This document shows positions 36,931 through 48,943 of a stretch of DNA of 64,000 nt, one piece after another. The notes beneath the pieces were generated by a model. That model was not told the origin of the DNA and made no database searches. It saw only the letters and a list, made by a program, of their open reading frames with translations. Each line of letters begins with the position of its first letter. The first letter of the stretch is position 1. Position numbers and translations under genes: made by a program. Source of the DNA: Saposhnikovia divaricata (lineage: Eukaryota; Streptophyta; Magnoliopsida; Apiales; Apiaceae); assembly GCA_036435485.1 (NCBI GenBank), contig CM071600.1, positions 163,692,546 through 163,756,545 of the forward strand, in the 5' to 3' direction.

Positions 36931-39900
36931 TGTAACACCCCCAGATCCGGGGTCCGGGATCCGGTGGTTACGGTTTCCAATTCTGTCCACAACAATTGAA
37001 CTTTCCTTAACATAAAATAAATTACGTCTCTATGACCCAACACCACAATATAAAACACACCCGTTATAGTCCCAGAGATGAAATCAGAGTAACAATCAAA
37101 TTTTTAATAATCACATTATGAGTTCTTACAATCCAAAAGAATTTCAATATAAATACATACTCTTTTCCATCCATTTACATAAGTCATACTGGACCATATT
37201 CTTGGTACTGAAAGAATAAATATATCCTACCAATAGCTTCTTCTTCAGCTCTGGTAGTCTCATCGTCCTCGCCCGCGTCGAGTGCGCCTTGTGCGAGTCA
37301 TCTGGTCTAGCTGTTGTTGTGATATAATAATAAAGCAAGGGTGAGCAATAGCCCACCAACAATAATATATAACTGAACGATAATATATAACAGTTCAAAA
37401 GTATCTTTTAAACCATATGCCATGCATTTACGGAAATGATGCCAGTATAATATGAACGATGAAGTTACAAGGTAACTTAAAGTATTTGTTTGTAGAAATA
37501 TCTGCTACATCAAAAGTAAGCGTGATATTCTCATTGTCATTAAAAAGAGGAACTTGCATGAAAAGATTGCAATTCCAGTTATGAACACTTTTCCAGCTCT
37601 GCCAACAGTAATCATGTTGCAGGAAATAAATAAGTTTGGATGATGAACCAATGATGGAGTATTCACCGCGCCCGCTGTTCCAATCTTGATGATCAGTCGA
37701 GATCGTACGGCTCAATTTAGATTTACTACCGGTAGAAGGAAGAACTGACGGCTTTACTTGTCTACCGCCTTACTAGCTCTCCCCGGCCAAAGGTTGGGCC
37801 AAAGGGGATAGACCGGCGCTACTCGGCCTCTTACACGACTCCTAGTTCAAATATAATTCATGACTCTGAATGTAACGTTCGTCCCCCTTTCCCCAAGTAT
37901 AATACTTGTTGATAAGACTCCACAAAGTAGTCGTATCTAGTTGGAAAGGAAAATTTCACCAATAACTTCCAAGCTATTGCTTGGTAACTAATATCAACTT
38001 GTTCCAACAATCTTACCCCTCAAAAGATGAGAAGGTACACAATGACTTAATAAGCCAATAGCACCCGAGTTGCGAGTGAAGAGAATACTTTATTGACCGG
38101 GAAGTCGACCAGATAAATAACATTTTCCAAGTAAGGTTCCCTTATTATTAGGGAGATAGACTCAAAGAAGAATGATGTCTGAGAACCTTTCTTGATATAA
38201 GATTAATAATAATATGACTCCGAAATATTTTTCCGTAATAATCGAAGAAGATAAACCTTATCGAGGTTATTCTAAGTATGGAATAAATATTCAGAGAATA
38301 TTTATTGAATTAAAATATTTTACAGAATATTTAGGAATATGAAAGAATATCCTTAATCAGAGTATTTCCCAAATAATCCTTGAAGAAATATCGAGAGAAT
38401 ATTTATTGCATAATTAAATATTCAAATGAATATTCAAAATAATATTTATTAATTAATAAGACTTGAAAGGAATATTTAAAATATTTAAAATAATATTCGA
38501 TGATTAAATAGAACCCTGGATGAATATTCAAAATAATATTCATAATTAATTAGGAATTTAAATGAATATTGAAAAAGTAATATTCATTTAATGAATAATA
38601 TTCTAAATGAATATCAAGTAATATTCATTTAGTAATCCAAGCTTTAAAGGAATATTCGAGATAAGACTCGATAAATAAATCAAGCTTCAGATGAACATTA
38701 AAATAATATTCGTCAGGTAATTACTATCTTAAATGAATATTCAAAAGTAATATTCATTTAATGAATAATATTCTAAATGAATATCCAAATAATATTCATT
38801 TAGTAGTCCAACCTTTAGAAGAATATTCGAAATAATAATCGATAAATAATTCGACTCTGAATGAATATTAAAAATATTATTCGTCGAATAGTTACGTTCA
38901 AATAATTATTTGAAGTAAGGATCGTTAAATAAATAATCTCGAACGAATATTCAAATAATATTCGTCGCCCGAATAATGGAAAATATTTACTTAAATATTT
39001 TCCTCCGAGGTAATCTCGATATGTCAAGAAATATTGACTCCCGGTCTATATTTGATGAATAAGATGTAGACGCCCTTCTATGAGGGTCTTACAATAACCG
39101 GCTTATAATTGATACGTTAGCTATCTAATTTATAAGCCAATAAACAATCAGGGAACAAGCATAACGATATAACTGGAAAGTAGGCATGCATGCTATGGCA
39201 TATGTATAACGGAAAACATATATATATATATTCAATCACAACAACAGCCTAAAAGAAGGGAATTGAAACTTGCCTGGTAGTCGAGTACGATAAGGGGTAG
39301 TGGTAGCGGGTCCTGGGTCAGCTTGGTGATCTATAAATAGCCAAGGCATTCGGGATTAATCACTTAACATCTTAAAAGTTAAGTTATACTTAAATCGAAA
39401 CACGTTCTCGAGTTATCTCGTCATACCCCTTTTAGTGGATTCCTTTTATCATCGATCCGACCCGACATTCGTTCGTTAATACGACATGTCATTGTACTTA
39501 CACTTGGGACATACTTAAGTCATACAAGTTCTAAAGTCGATCGTTACGAATCAATATTATGCTCCGAGTTTTATCGCCCGTTTTCTAAGTGTTTTACCGA
39601 AGTTATAATCAAGCAGGTTTTTAGGGGTTCGATCGCGATTAACTTTGATTCGAACATTTTTATAAAATCGGAAAACGATCCGTTTCACATGAGGTTTTCT
39701 CTCACACCTTCCTTTTTACCTCTAGTATTTAATTACCAAGATTCGCCACTGACTTATGTAATTTACGAGGGTTCAATTTTAATAACGAACTCGTACTTAC
39801 GGTTTCGAACGTCTTTTAGTGAATCGGCCATAATTCCTAAACCGTAAGTCCATTTCACATGATCTTTATATCAAAACGAAGCTTATAACATGATCTATCT

Positions 39901-41748
39901 TGCCATGGCAGAACATGATACTGGACAGTGACTTATGGCTACTGTCAAAAACTGTTTCTTAAGGTTAACAAAAATTGGGCATTACGACGGCTATAAATCG
40001 GACGTTCCATAAATCGTAATCAACAACCCAAGCCACACCGGGCATACCAATCATCTTACATTCATAATACTAATCTCATAAGTCCAGGAACATCATATTA
40101 TATCATCATATTCATCACATCTCTTAAATCAAACAAACTAACTACATAATCATGTAAACATGCTTATAACAACATTATCACCAAAACTTATCCAAAACTC
40201 CATTAAAACTCAAATCAAAGACTAGGGTTCTTGAAGTTTATACCTTCCTTGGAGTATGTTCTAGACTCATTAAGCTTTGTATGATCCTTGAGTGGCTTTA
40301 AGCTAGCTAAATCAACCATAAAAATCAAAGAAAAACAAGATTAGTTCTTGAAGAACACTATTCACCCTCCTTGTAAATGATTTATTTGAAAATGGAAACA
40401 AAGGAGTTTGGACTTGAAATTTCTAGGAGATTAGTTTCTTGAAATATAGAACTCACCTTAAAAATTACAAGATCAAATGATGGTTGGAAGAGGGTTTTTG
40501 ATTCTTGAATTTTAAGAAAAGCCGAATGGCTTCTTGGAAGAGAAAGAATTGCTTGGTTGATTTGTTTTGATAATAATGCAATAAAGTGACTTTGCTTAGA
40601 TAATATCTCATCCTAAAGCCACTTTAATAAAGTGATGATGCAAGGGGTGATGTCTTTGGATGAGTATGTGTTGTTGTTTAAGTGGTGGAATGGTAAAGAG
40701 ATGCTAAGTACTAGTTGATTTTTCTAATGGTGCTAGTTAGTAATGCAACTAGCTTGGTTCCATTGATCTTATCTAGCATAAAGTGATTATGTCACCTTCC
40801 ACTATCTCATCACACCTCTTAGTCCTCTGCTTGTTTCTTTGTCCGTTTGTTGCTCAATTCATTGATCGTTCGGACGAATAACTAAGTAGTTTCACCTCTA
40901 GGGTTTACCGGGAAATTTCTCGATATTCATAATACCTTCCCCAATCCTTAATATAATCCTCGTGATGACCATGAAGGATATTTAATCTCGATACGAACTT
41001 AATCCGTAATCTAGGATTCGTTCGCTTTATTGATTAATCTCGTTATAACGTTTTAGCGGTTTCTAGAACGCTTGTTTCACTGCCTCAGTGGTTTCCTACC
41101 TTCATTCTTAAATCAAATATAATAACATCCCAAAATATCAAATCCTCAAAGTTAATATCTCAATTCTTGGATTATAATAATATTTAATCCACTGTCCGGT
41201 CAAATATTATACCGAAAAAGAATTTGGAATTTCTGAATTCCGATCGTCTCTGCATTCACTTATTTCCTCCGCGTATTACTAATATGACTTTGAAACATCC
41301 ATATCACGTCCCATACATAGGGTGGCGTGAAAAGTTTTCCAACTTAGAAAATCACTATTCATCCACCAAATTACTATGCACGTACAGGAAACACTATGCA
41401 CGTACGGGAAATACTATGCATGTATGGGAAACACTATGCATGTACGGGAAACACTATGCACGTATGGGAAATACTATGCACGTACTCATTTCCCTTCAAG
41501 GATTCATTAGCTCCTTCCTGGATGGTAGATTATTCTTATCTAGGTCCTCAACCATCGAATTACTCTATTATGACAATATACCAATGCATCAGGATCATTG
41601 TCCAAAGCAATATCCATTCATTACAATCATTGTTCTTTGAAACCACCATTCATTAGAGCTGGTGACCTTGTTGTCGGAATCATTGTTCCTCATTCTATCA
41701 TTACTTAATAAAAAGTTTTAATTATATCCAAAATTTGGGGTTCTTACA
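36931..41748 (-). repeat. 5' LTR of element D (4818 bp)
   Basis: Direct partner of 26114-31341 without the LINE. The many small ORFs in both copies, including a 138-codon one at 41224, are translations of repeats and differ only by point changes. Confidence 0.93.
41373..41485. repeat. 20-bp tandem repeat in the LTR of D (right copy)
   Basis: Same 5.6-copy array as at 30966-31078, with independent point changes inside units. Confidence 0.9.
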
Positions 41749-41753
41749 CTAGT

Positions 41754-41979
41754 TGTGGCCCAAGTCAATGGAGAGTTTGAGGCAAGGGATGAAACCATGG
41801 CCAAGTACTTAAGGCTTGTGAAAGCAGTGATGACTCAGTTTAATGAGTGCTACATAAAGCACATTCCTAGGGAGGAAAACCTCAAGGCCGATGCCTTATC
41901 CAAGTTCGCCTCCTCCGAGCTAGAGAATTATTCAAGAAGTGTTTACTTTCAAGTTCTTAGAGCCCCTACCATCGATTGA
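41754..41979 (+). pseudogene. Second RNase H of element B, C-terminal part
   Basis: Continues from 26113: VAQVNGEFEARDETMAKY, then HIPREENLKADALSKFAS, the usual C-terminus with the final acidic/His region. TGA at 41977-41979 replaces a TGG (G to A). The frame runs on into integrase. Confidence 0.88.
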
Positions 41980-43085
41980 AAGTTGGTCGCACCTATTGGA
42001 GTCAGGGAATGTTGGATAGATTCCATAAAAGCACACATCGAGACCGGTTGGCTCCCGACCAATGCCATGGAGGCACGAAAATTGTCCGTGAGGGTGTTAA
42101 GGTATGCACTAATTGAAGGGATACTCTACAAGAAGTCTTTTGTGATTGTATATCTAAAGTGCTTAAGACCCGAGAAGGCCAAATCAGCTATTGAGGAGGT
42201 CCATGAGGGGATTTGTGGACAGCACTTGGGGAGCAGGGCCCTAGCTCACAAGATAGTCAGACTCGGGTTCTATTGGCCTGAGATGATGGCCGATGCCAAA
42301 GAGTAGGTGGAAACGTGTGATCTGTGCTAGAAACACGCACCAGTGGTTAGGCAACCACCAGAGACGTTGACATCCATCAGCTCCCCCATTCCTTTTGCTA
42401 TGTGGGGGATGGATATACTTGGGCCTTTTTCTATGGCCATAGCTCAAAGGAAGTTTCTGATTGTAGCTATTGACTACTTCACTAAGTGGATTGAGGCCAA
42501 ACCCTTGGTTAAAATCACAACCAAGCAAGTTGCGCAGTTCCTATGGGAGAATTTCATGTGTAGATATGGAATTCCACGAATCCTAGTTACAGACAATGGG
42601 CGTCAGCTTAACAATGAAGAATTCAGAAAGTATTGTGATGAGAATGGAATTGAGCTTCGGTTTAGCTCGGTTGCCCATCCTCGGGCCAATGGGCAAGCTG
42701 AGGTTGCTAATCGAATCATCCTTGATGGACTCAAGAAAAGGGTGGAGTGCTCTAGAAACACTTGGGTAGACAAGCTATTACCCATATTTGGGGCGTACGG
42801 TACCACCTACAAAGTGACAACTGGGGCGACCCCATTCATGTTAACCTACGGGGCTGAAGCCGTGGTACCCGTAGAAATCATGCATGCATCTCCACGGGTG
42901 GAAGCCTTTGAACCTGACATTAACGAAGAAGGAATGAAGCTGGCCCTCGACCTGATAGATGAGGTGAGGGATGAAGCTCATGCAAGGAAAGTGGAACATC
43001 AGAAGAGAGCCTCCTTCTACTATAACCTAAGGGTTAAAGAAAGGTTCTTCCGTCAGGGAGACCTAGTACTCAGAAAGATTGAAGC
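41980..43085 (+). pseudogene. Integrase of element B
   Basis: Inserts the cDNA into the host chromosome. An N-terminal HHCC zinc region (VHEGICGQHLGSRAL...CDLC) is followed by the DDE core: MDILGPF near 42412, VTDNGRQ near 42590, and NGQAEVANR near 42692 for the glutamate. TAG stops at 42304-42306 and 42328-42330 lie around the CxxC of the zinc region. The C-terminal part (GDLVLRKIEA) is cut at 43085 by solo LTR E. The frame is the same from 41754 to 43085. Confidence 0.9.
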
Positions 43086-44545
43086 TGTTCACACAAAATC
43101 ATGCAAGCGTACGCGGTCATAAGTAATATAAGATTAAGTAGAGTTCGTTCCCACAGAGACTGGTATAACTCAGAATATGCACTTATGCAACAATGTATGA
43201 TTATTATTCACTGCTAAGACAAATATCAAAAGTGTGTTTTGATTAGCTAATTTAACTAACAAGCAAATTAACAATACTAAGAATTAATTAACTAATGTGA
43301 TTTAACTGAATTACTTATGAGAAATAAAACATGGGATCCTAACTTCATTAAATACTTCATTTAGAGTTGATGCCTTTAATCAATGTATGTGATGGTTATG
43401 ACAACTGATCGGACAACACGAAATAATTACACGCTACCTTTAAGTATACGCATACCAAACTACTCAACATCCACAAAAGAGATAGAAGCTGGGAAGACAC
43501 CAATTATGTTTAGACCCTATATGTCTATAAGATTTGAAAACATAACGGTTTAAGAACAAGTCATCCAGTGAGATCACATAGGGCAGCATAAGATGGTTAA
43601 AATTACACTACTAATCATGCATCTTAAAACATCCATAAACCTATGCTAGCATGTCAAGCTCTAAATCTCTATATCCACTATCGCTTCCATAGAGATTAAC
43701 AATACAACTTAGATGTTAGCTACGCATCCAAGAAGAATAAGCACAACCATACGTGGAAATCAATAATTCATCACACATAAATCTTTAAAGCAATCAAACT
43801 ACTAAACTCCGTAAATAAATCCGTTAGAATCCCATGACAACGATTAGTTCATAATCAAACGGCTCATCATCATGGGATCTAGAGATAACATGATAACAAA
43901 CAAAGTCTAAAAGAAAATAATAGTACTAGATGAACGGAGTTAAGAAAACAAATCCAAAAATGAAGATCCAAAAGTATCGCCTAATTAGAAGAATAGAAAA
44001 TATGAAGTAGATCTAGATCTCCGTTGCTTGTCATGAGCATTAAGAATCCTTTTCCAACTTGTCTCCCTTGATTCTCTGTAAAAAAACGTCCTCCTTAAGA
44101 TGTCTAGACATGTATTTATAGCCCCAACGTCTTGGATAGCAAGAAAAACCCTTAAAATTCCATTTTAAGTTGAATCAGGAAATTTGGCAGTTCGGGCAGG
44201 CAGCCGTGCCCTAGGACAGCGCCCCCGCACTCAAATATTAACAGAACCGCGCACCCGCGCTCTAAGACAGCGCACCCGCGCTCTAAATGTCTGGAATTTT
44301 CTGCTTTACTGATTTTTCTTCATTTTTTTCTTCAATTCTTCGTTCCGATGTTCTTGAAAGTTACCATTCTTCGGTTCTTGAGCCTCAATCCACCATATGA
44401 ACAAGCAAAAGTATCTCCCTGCTTCAAGATAACATCCCTGCACAATCTCACTAAAAACGAATCAAAAACACGACATACTTGAGGCCAAGTTAATCAATTT
44501 AAGCCGATACGAAGCGTTCCAAGTGGATATGAAATCCACTTATCA
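43086..44545 (-). mobile_element. E: solo LTR (1460 bp) in the integrase of B
   Basis: TG...CA ends with exact TSD GAAGC (43081-43085, 44546-44550). On the minus strand it starts TGATAAGTGGATTTC and ends with the block near 43155-43170 (CTGTGGGAACGAACTC) that in other gypsy LTRs lies shortly before the 3' end. The orientation is therefore probably minus. No ORF, no internal region. It contains a GC-rich short repeat near 44215-44290. Confidence 0.85.
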
Positions 44546-44550
44546 GAAGC

Positions 44551-44711
44551 ATCCGGAGTTGGACAAAAGGGGAAGTTGGCTCCGAATTCGGAAGGCCCAT
44601 ATCGGGTCAAAGGAACACTGGGACGAGGATCGTACAAGTTGGAGACTTTGAAAGGTAACGAGGTGCCCCGTACTTAGCACGCATCAAACCTCAAGGTCTA
44701 CTATGTTTGAT
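44551..44711 (+). pseudogene. Integrase C-terminal end of element B
   Basis: After the second GAAGC copy the plus strand reads KRGKLAPNSEGPYRV, then GRGSYKLETLKGNEVPRT, the usual GPY/F module that closes gypsy integrase, then HASNLKVYYV. There is one stop (TAG at 44676-44678) before the end. Confidence 0.8.
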
Positions 44712-45196
44712 TATCCATAGCAGGACTTAACTTATATTTATTAGGAAAGTAGAAATAAGTTCGACGAAACCATTTCAGAGTTTGCAAACTCCGAGTATGA
44801 AGTAGAGTATTATGTAAGGGCTGGACCCATTTCAACATTTATTTATGCAACTTGGTTTTCAGTATTCTCTTTGTACACGTTTTATGTCTGATATGTATCA
44901 ATGCATATTTGAATTGCAAGCTTAGGAAGGCCAAATACAATTGACAAAAATAGCAAGGTAAAAGAAAACTGAGAATGACATAAATAAAAGCCCGAAGGCT
45001 ATAAGTTAAGTTGCAAAACCAGAATAATATAAAAACAAATGCCACGCAGGGCCATAATAAAACAATCTAACCTTCCTTGGTGGAAGCTAAATTCTCCTCA
45101 TCCCACTTGGTCTTTGAAGCACCAGTAGAAGGGGGATGTAGCAGTAGTATTAGCCGTTGGAGAGGCCCTACGGGGAGGAGATGTAGTAGAAGGATC
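44712..45196 (+). other. 3' untranslated part of element B
   Basis: No sense ORF. It should lead to a polypurine tract and 3' LTR, but neither appears before the LTR-like sequence of F. Small minus-strand ORFs exist but do not look conserved. Confidence 0.5.
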
Positions 45197-48089
45197 ATTC
45201 ACGCCCCCAAATTCCCTACAGGAATCCAGGTCGTCACATCTATTGCTGAATATTCAATCACCTGCTCACAATATAATCTACAACAAGATTCATAACAACT
45301 TCATAATTTACTCCACGGGTTATAGTCTTAGAACAAGTACTCAATAATCCAAAAGTTATTACATCTCAAATTCACTTCCCAGAATCTCTGAAATACTATT
45401 ACAACTTCAAAGTACTAAATAATAAAGCATTAAACAACTACTTTCCAGCTCGCACCCTTCTCAGATACTATAAGGCTAATGCGCTGAATTAGTAGCCATT
45501 CCCTTTCCATTTGCCACGGTTTATCATACTAGTGCCAGCCCCTGATGTAGAAGTTTATTAATATATAAATAGCAAGAATGAGGCAAAGAATGCCCAGCAA
45601 GTATATACCAGATTAAACAACAACTCGTTCAAAAAATATGTTTTTTACCCCTTTTATAAAAACTTCTCCACTTATATAAATATATATATATATACTTTTG
45701 AAAGAATTCAACTCGGAAGTTTTATCAGTCTTGAAACACTACTCATATGAAGGAATAAATATATCTCAACAACTTCTCAAAGTACTACTCGAATATAATT
45801 CAATAACTTCTCAGAACTACTCAATTGATTTGAATGAATAAAATTTAACAACTGCTCGGATCAACACCATAGTTAACAGAACCACAAAGGCATCGGTTAA
45901 CAGTTAGGGTATCGATGATTGAACTTCTCCTCAAACGCCTTCTCAAGTAATGGATGATCAGTCCATTGTCACGTCCAAATTTCTATCGATAGAAAGGATG
46001 GTCGACGTCTCGAACCACCATAAATACTTCTCAGAAGGATGAGCCGACTTTCTCGGACCATCACCCTAAATATTTCTCAGTTTGGGCTGGTGCGTTACTC
46101 CGGTCACTTTTTGCTGTCTCTAGTCCAGAATATAAGGTGTCGGAATTGTCGATCACCTACAACAAGAAATCGCTTAGGCGTCACAGTAAAATAACACGTG
46201 CACCTTTATTTACTTCTCAATAAATTATTACTCCAATATCGTTCAGAAACAATGAACGATAAACACCTCCAATAACTAAGTTTTCCTCTCGAATAAGTAG
46301 AGGAATATTTATGAAAAACTGTTCTGATCATGGATTCAGAATGAGGTAACCCATATCAGGAATCTCAACTTACTCTATATATATAACTCCACTCTTAAAT
46401 ATCAATTAATATATAGTATATATGAAAACATTATTTAATATATCTCTTTCATCTCCTCTGCGAGTACGAATGATGTATCTTGATAAATGTCCCAACAAAA
46501 TGGACCAACTCTTGAAATAAATTTAAACAACTCGAGTAATAATATATCCGGAGAACAGCTCAACAATAATATATATGCATGTAAATTGCATGAATAAAAT
46601 CTGGTATAACAACTAGAGAGAATACTTGCATTTGTATATCGAAAACTTAGTCAGCATACTTATACATTTAAAATATAGATACTCTGAACGATAGAGTATG
46701 AACTAGTAAACTTGCCTGGTACTCCGGATGTGGCAAGGCTCGTAGCGGGATCCGACAATCCAACAAAGTCAAGAAAACACGCGATTAATCCCCTATACGA
46801 TCCACTTATAACTCAATACTCAGACACTTAGCCAATCACAAACAAGGCACTAAGTGGTCCCTCTAGACTTGTACTAATTCTTTGTTAAACGACAAACACC
46901 TTATTCAAAAGTTTAGTCTGAATCGATCCTCGAATCCCTACTTAACGTACGATATTCTCTACATCTTACTAACCATTTATAACCTCATTCTTTACACCAA
47001 TATGTTGACTTGATAATCCTTTACAAGTTTCATGTTTTAGTCGACTCGAAATTCTTCTTTTAACTTAGTCAAAATGGATGGTCAAAGTAGCACCTCTAGA
47101 GTTGACTTTCCTGAAAATTACTATTCATTGACTCGCACTCCAACACTTTTAATAAATCACTGGAAATGTATTTAAATACGAAACCACTTCTAAAATCATC
47201 TTTGGTATTTGTAATATTTATCATAAAAATCTTGGTTCTAAAACACGGGTCTAGATATGTGAAATATATTTTCGAAGTTGGGTCAACTGCTGATTTTTAC
47301 TATTTGCACCACTTTTACTAAAACCTTCATAACTCGATAACCGTTAACTCAATGATGCACCATTTTCGCGTACACGATCTAGGGAATGTCTAGAAGATAA
47401 CCAACTCAAGATTTGGCTCTGGTCAGAGGACTCATTTTTCGGAATTTACCAAAACAGGGCAGGGGTTTTTCAATGAATAGTACCTTCCCCTAAAAGGCTT
47501 TTTCACTTGCGCAACCTCGGCTGATGCATATTTATAAAATCGAAAAATAATGTCTTTAACTCGAAACCTTCACACAAACCTTGCTAACTACCTTAGTATT
47601 TATCCTAAAAATTTCATATTATAAGTCGACTCTTAAGGGTCTCAATCAAATCCACAAAGTTGATACATTTCTGCGGTTCCATTTCTCGAACAACTTTCAC
47701 TAAAACTAGCATAACTCTTAAACCGTAAACTCTTTTAATGCGATTATTTCGGTGAAGTAAACTAGACAACTATATCTTTGTAACCATAGGTAGTGGTGAG
47801 TCTAAAAATGGTTTTATGGTCTCGGGCCTTAACTGTTTTCAAGGGTTAACGAAATTTTGTCATTACTATGGCTTTACAGGAACTGGGTTTTCTTGTAAAC
47901 TTCAAAAAGGGTAGGTACAAGGATTTTATGAAACCTAGAAAGTTTTTTTCTTGTCCATATTTTTTCATATCATGTCCCTATGAGTTTCTAGAATATGATG
48001 AGATTTGATTTCGCTCCGTTCTGAACCGAATTGTACCCGATATGACCCGATTTTACAGGAACTGGGTTTTCTTTTAAACTTCAAAAAGG
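45197..48089 (-). mobile_element. F: right-truncated LTR related to C and D
   Basis: Starts near CACGCCCCCAAATTCC and shares family blocks with C and D: ACGGGTTATAGTC near 45315, GCAAGAATGAGGCAAAGAATGCCCAGCAAG near 45572 and AACTTGCCTGGTACTCC near 46711, plus the CATTACTATGGCT block near 47860. The last 1-2 kb of the LTR and the terminal TTACA are missing. It ends directly against element G. The left end is uncertain by several bases, and no target duplication was found. Confidence 0.65.
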
Positions 48090-48121
48090 TTAGAAATTCC
48101 AGAAAGGCTTATGCATGATAG

Positions 48122-48943
48122 GTGATGCACATCGTAGGGGAAGCACCGAAGCATGCAAAGACGGAAGTGTCAATTGGATTTGATGATTCGAACCTCGAAG
48201 GGGTGAAGTTTCCCCATGATGACCCACTGGTTATCTCACCTGTGATAGGCAACTCCCAAGTGAAGAGAGTCTTGATTGACAATGGGGCATCAGTGGACAT
48301 TCTGTTCCATGATGCCTTTTTGAAGATGGGATATACTGAGTCTCAGTTAACACCATCAAACATGCCCATATATGGGTTTAACGGAGTGGAGTCTAAAGTT
48401 GAGGGGACAATTCAGCTACCCATGACTATAGGGCAAGAGCCACGGGAGGCTACTCAGATGTTAAATTTCTTGGTTATCAAAGCCACGTCCACATACAATG
48501 CTATCCTAGGTAGGATGGGACTTCATGCTTTTAAGGCGGTTGCCTCTACCTATCATTTGAAGATTAAGTTCCCAACCAGAAATGGAGTAGGAGAAGAGAG
48601 AGGAGATCAAAAGATGGCAAGGAGTTGTTATGTGGCCGCACTGAGGCCGGATGGAATTGGGGGGCAGGTCCTTCCGATTAAGGATATGGATGTTCGAGAG
48701 GATGAAGAGCGGAGAGGAAAACCAGCAGAGGACTTGGTTTCCATACCTTTAGAGTTGGGAGATTCTAAGAAGGTTACTCATATTGGGGCATCTCTGAAAG
48801 ACCCTTTGAAAAGCAAATTGATCACCTTCTTACAAGACAATAGTGACGTCTTTGCATGGACAGCAGCTGATATGCCAGGGATAGATCCCCAATTGATAAC
48901 ACACAAGTTAAATGTGGATCCAGACCAGAAGGCGGTGAAATAA
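48122..48943 (+). pseudogene. Protease and linker of element G
   Basis: Preceded by TGA-TAG at 48116-48121, as in A. The active-site segment VLIDNGASVDILFHDAF lies near 48270. The uninterrupted IGQEPREATQML spans the site that holds the copia element in A. It ends at TAA (48941-48943), CAA in B, with the frame open beyond. Confidence 0.87.

Larger units (their letters stand above)
26114..41748 (-). mobile_element. D: Del/Tekay-like Ty3/gypsy element with ~5-kb LTRs and dead interior
   Basis: Direct LTRs at 26114-31341 and 36931-41748, exact TSD CTAGT (26109-26113, 41749-41753). The minus orientation is shown by the polypurine tract next to the left LTR and an initiator-Met PBS next to the right one. 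The interior (31342-36930, 5.6 kb) holds no long ORF, only traces of the RNase H-integrase link and integrase C-terminus. The LTRs differ at about one base per hundred where I compared them. Total 15,635 bp. Confidence 0.93.
17478..45196 (+). mobile_element. Element B: Ty3/gypsy Tat-type retrotransposon, three insertions, 3' LTR missing
   Basis: 5' LTR, PBS, Gag, PR, RT-RNase H, second RNase H, integrase on the plus strand. Its own DNA is about 6.7 kb (17478-20840, 24710-26113, 41754-43085, 44551-about 45196); the rest is elements C, D and E. Reading resumes in phase across each insertion once one target copy is removed. No 3' LTR was seen: the sequence passes into truncated LTR F near 45197. 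There are many nonsense codons and several frameshifts, so it is older than A. Confidence 0.9.

Noticed and set aside
44839..45045. Antisense ORF in the 3' region of B
   Set aside because: Some Tat elements carry an antisense ORF here, but this one is short and hydrophobic with no supporting motif.
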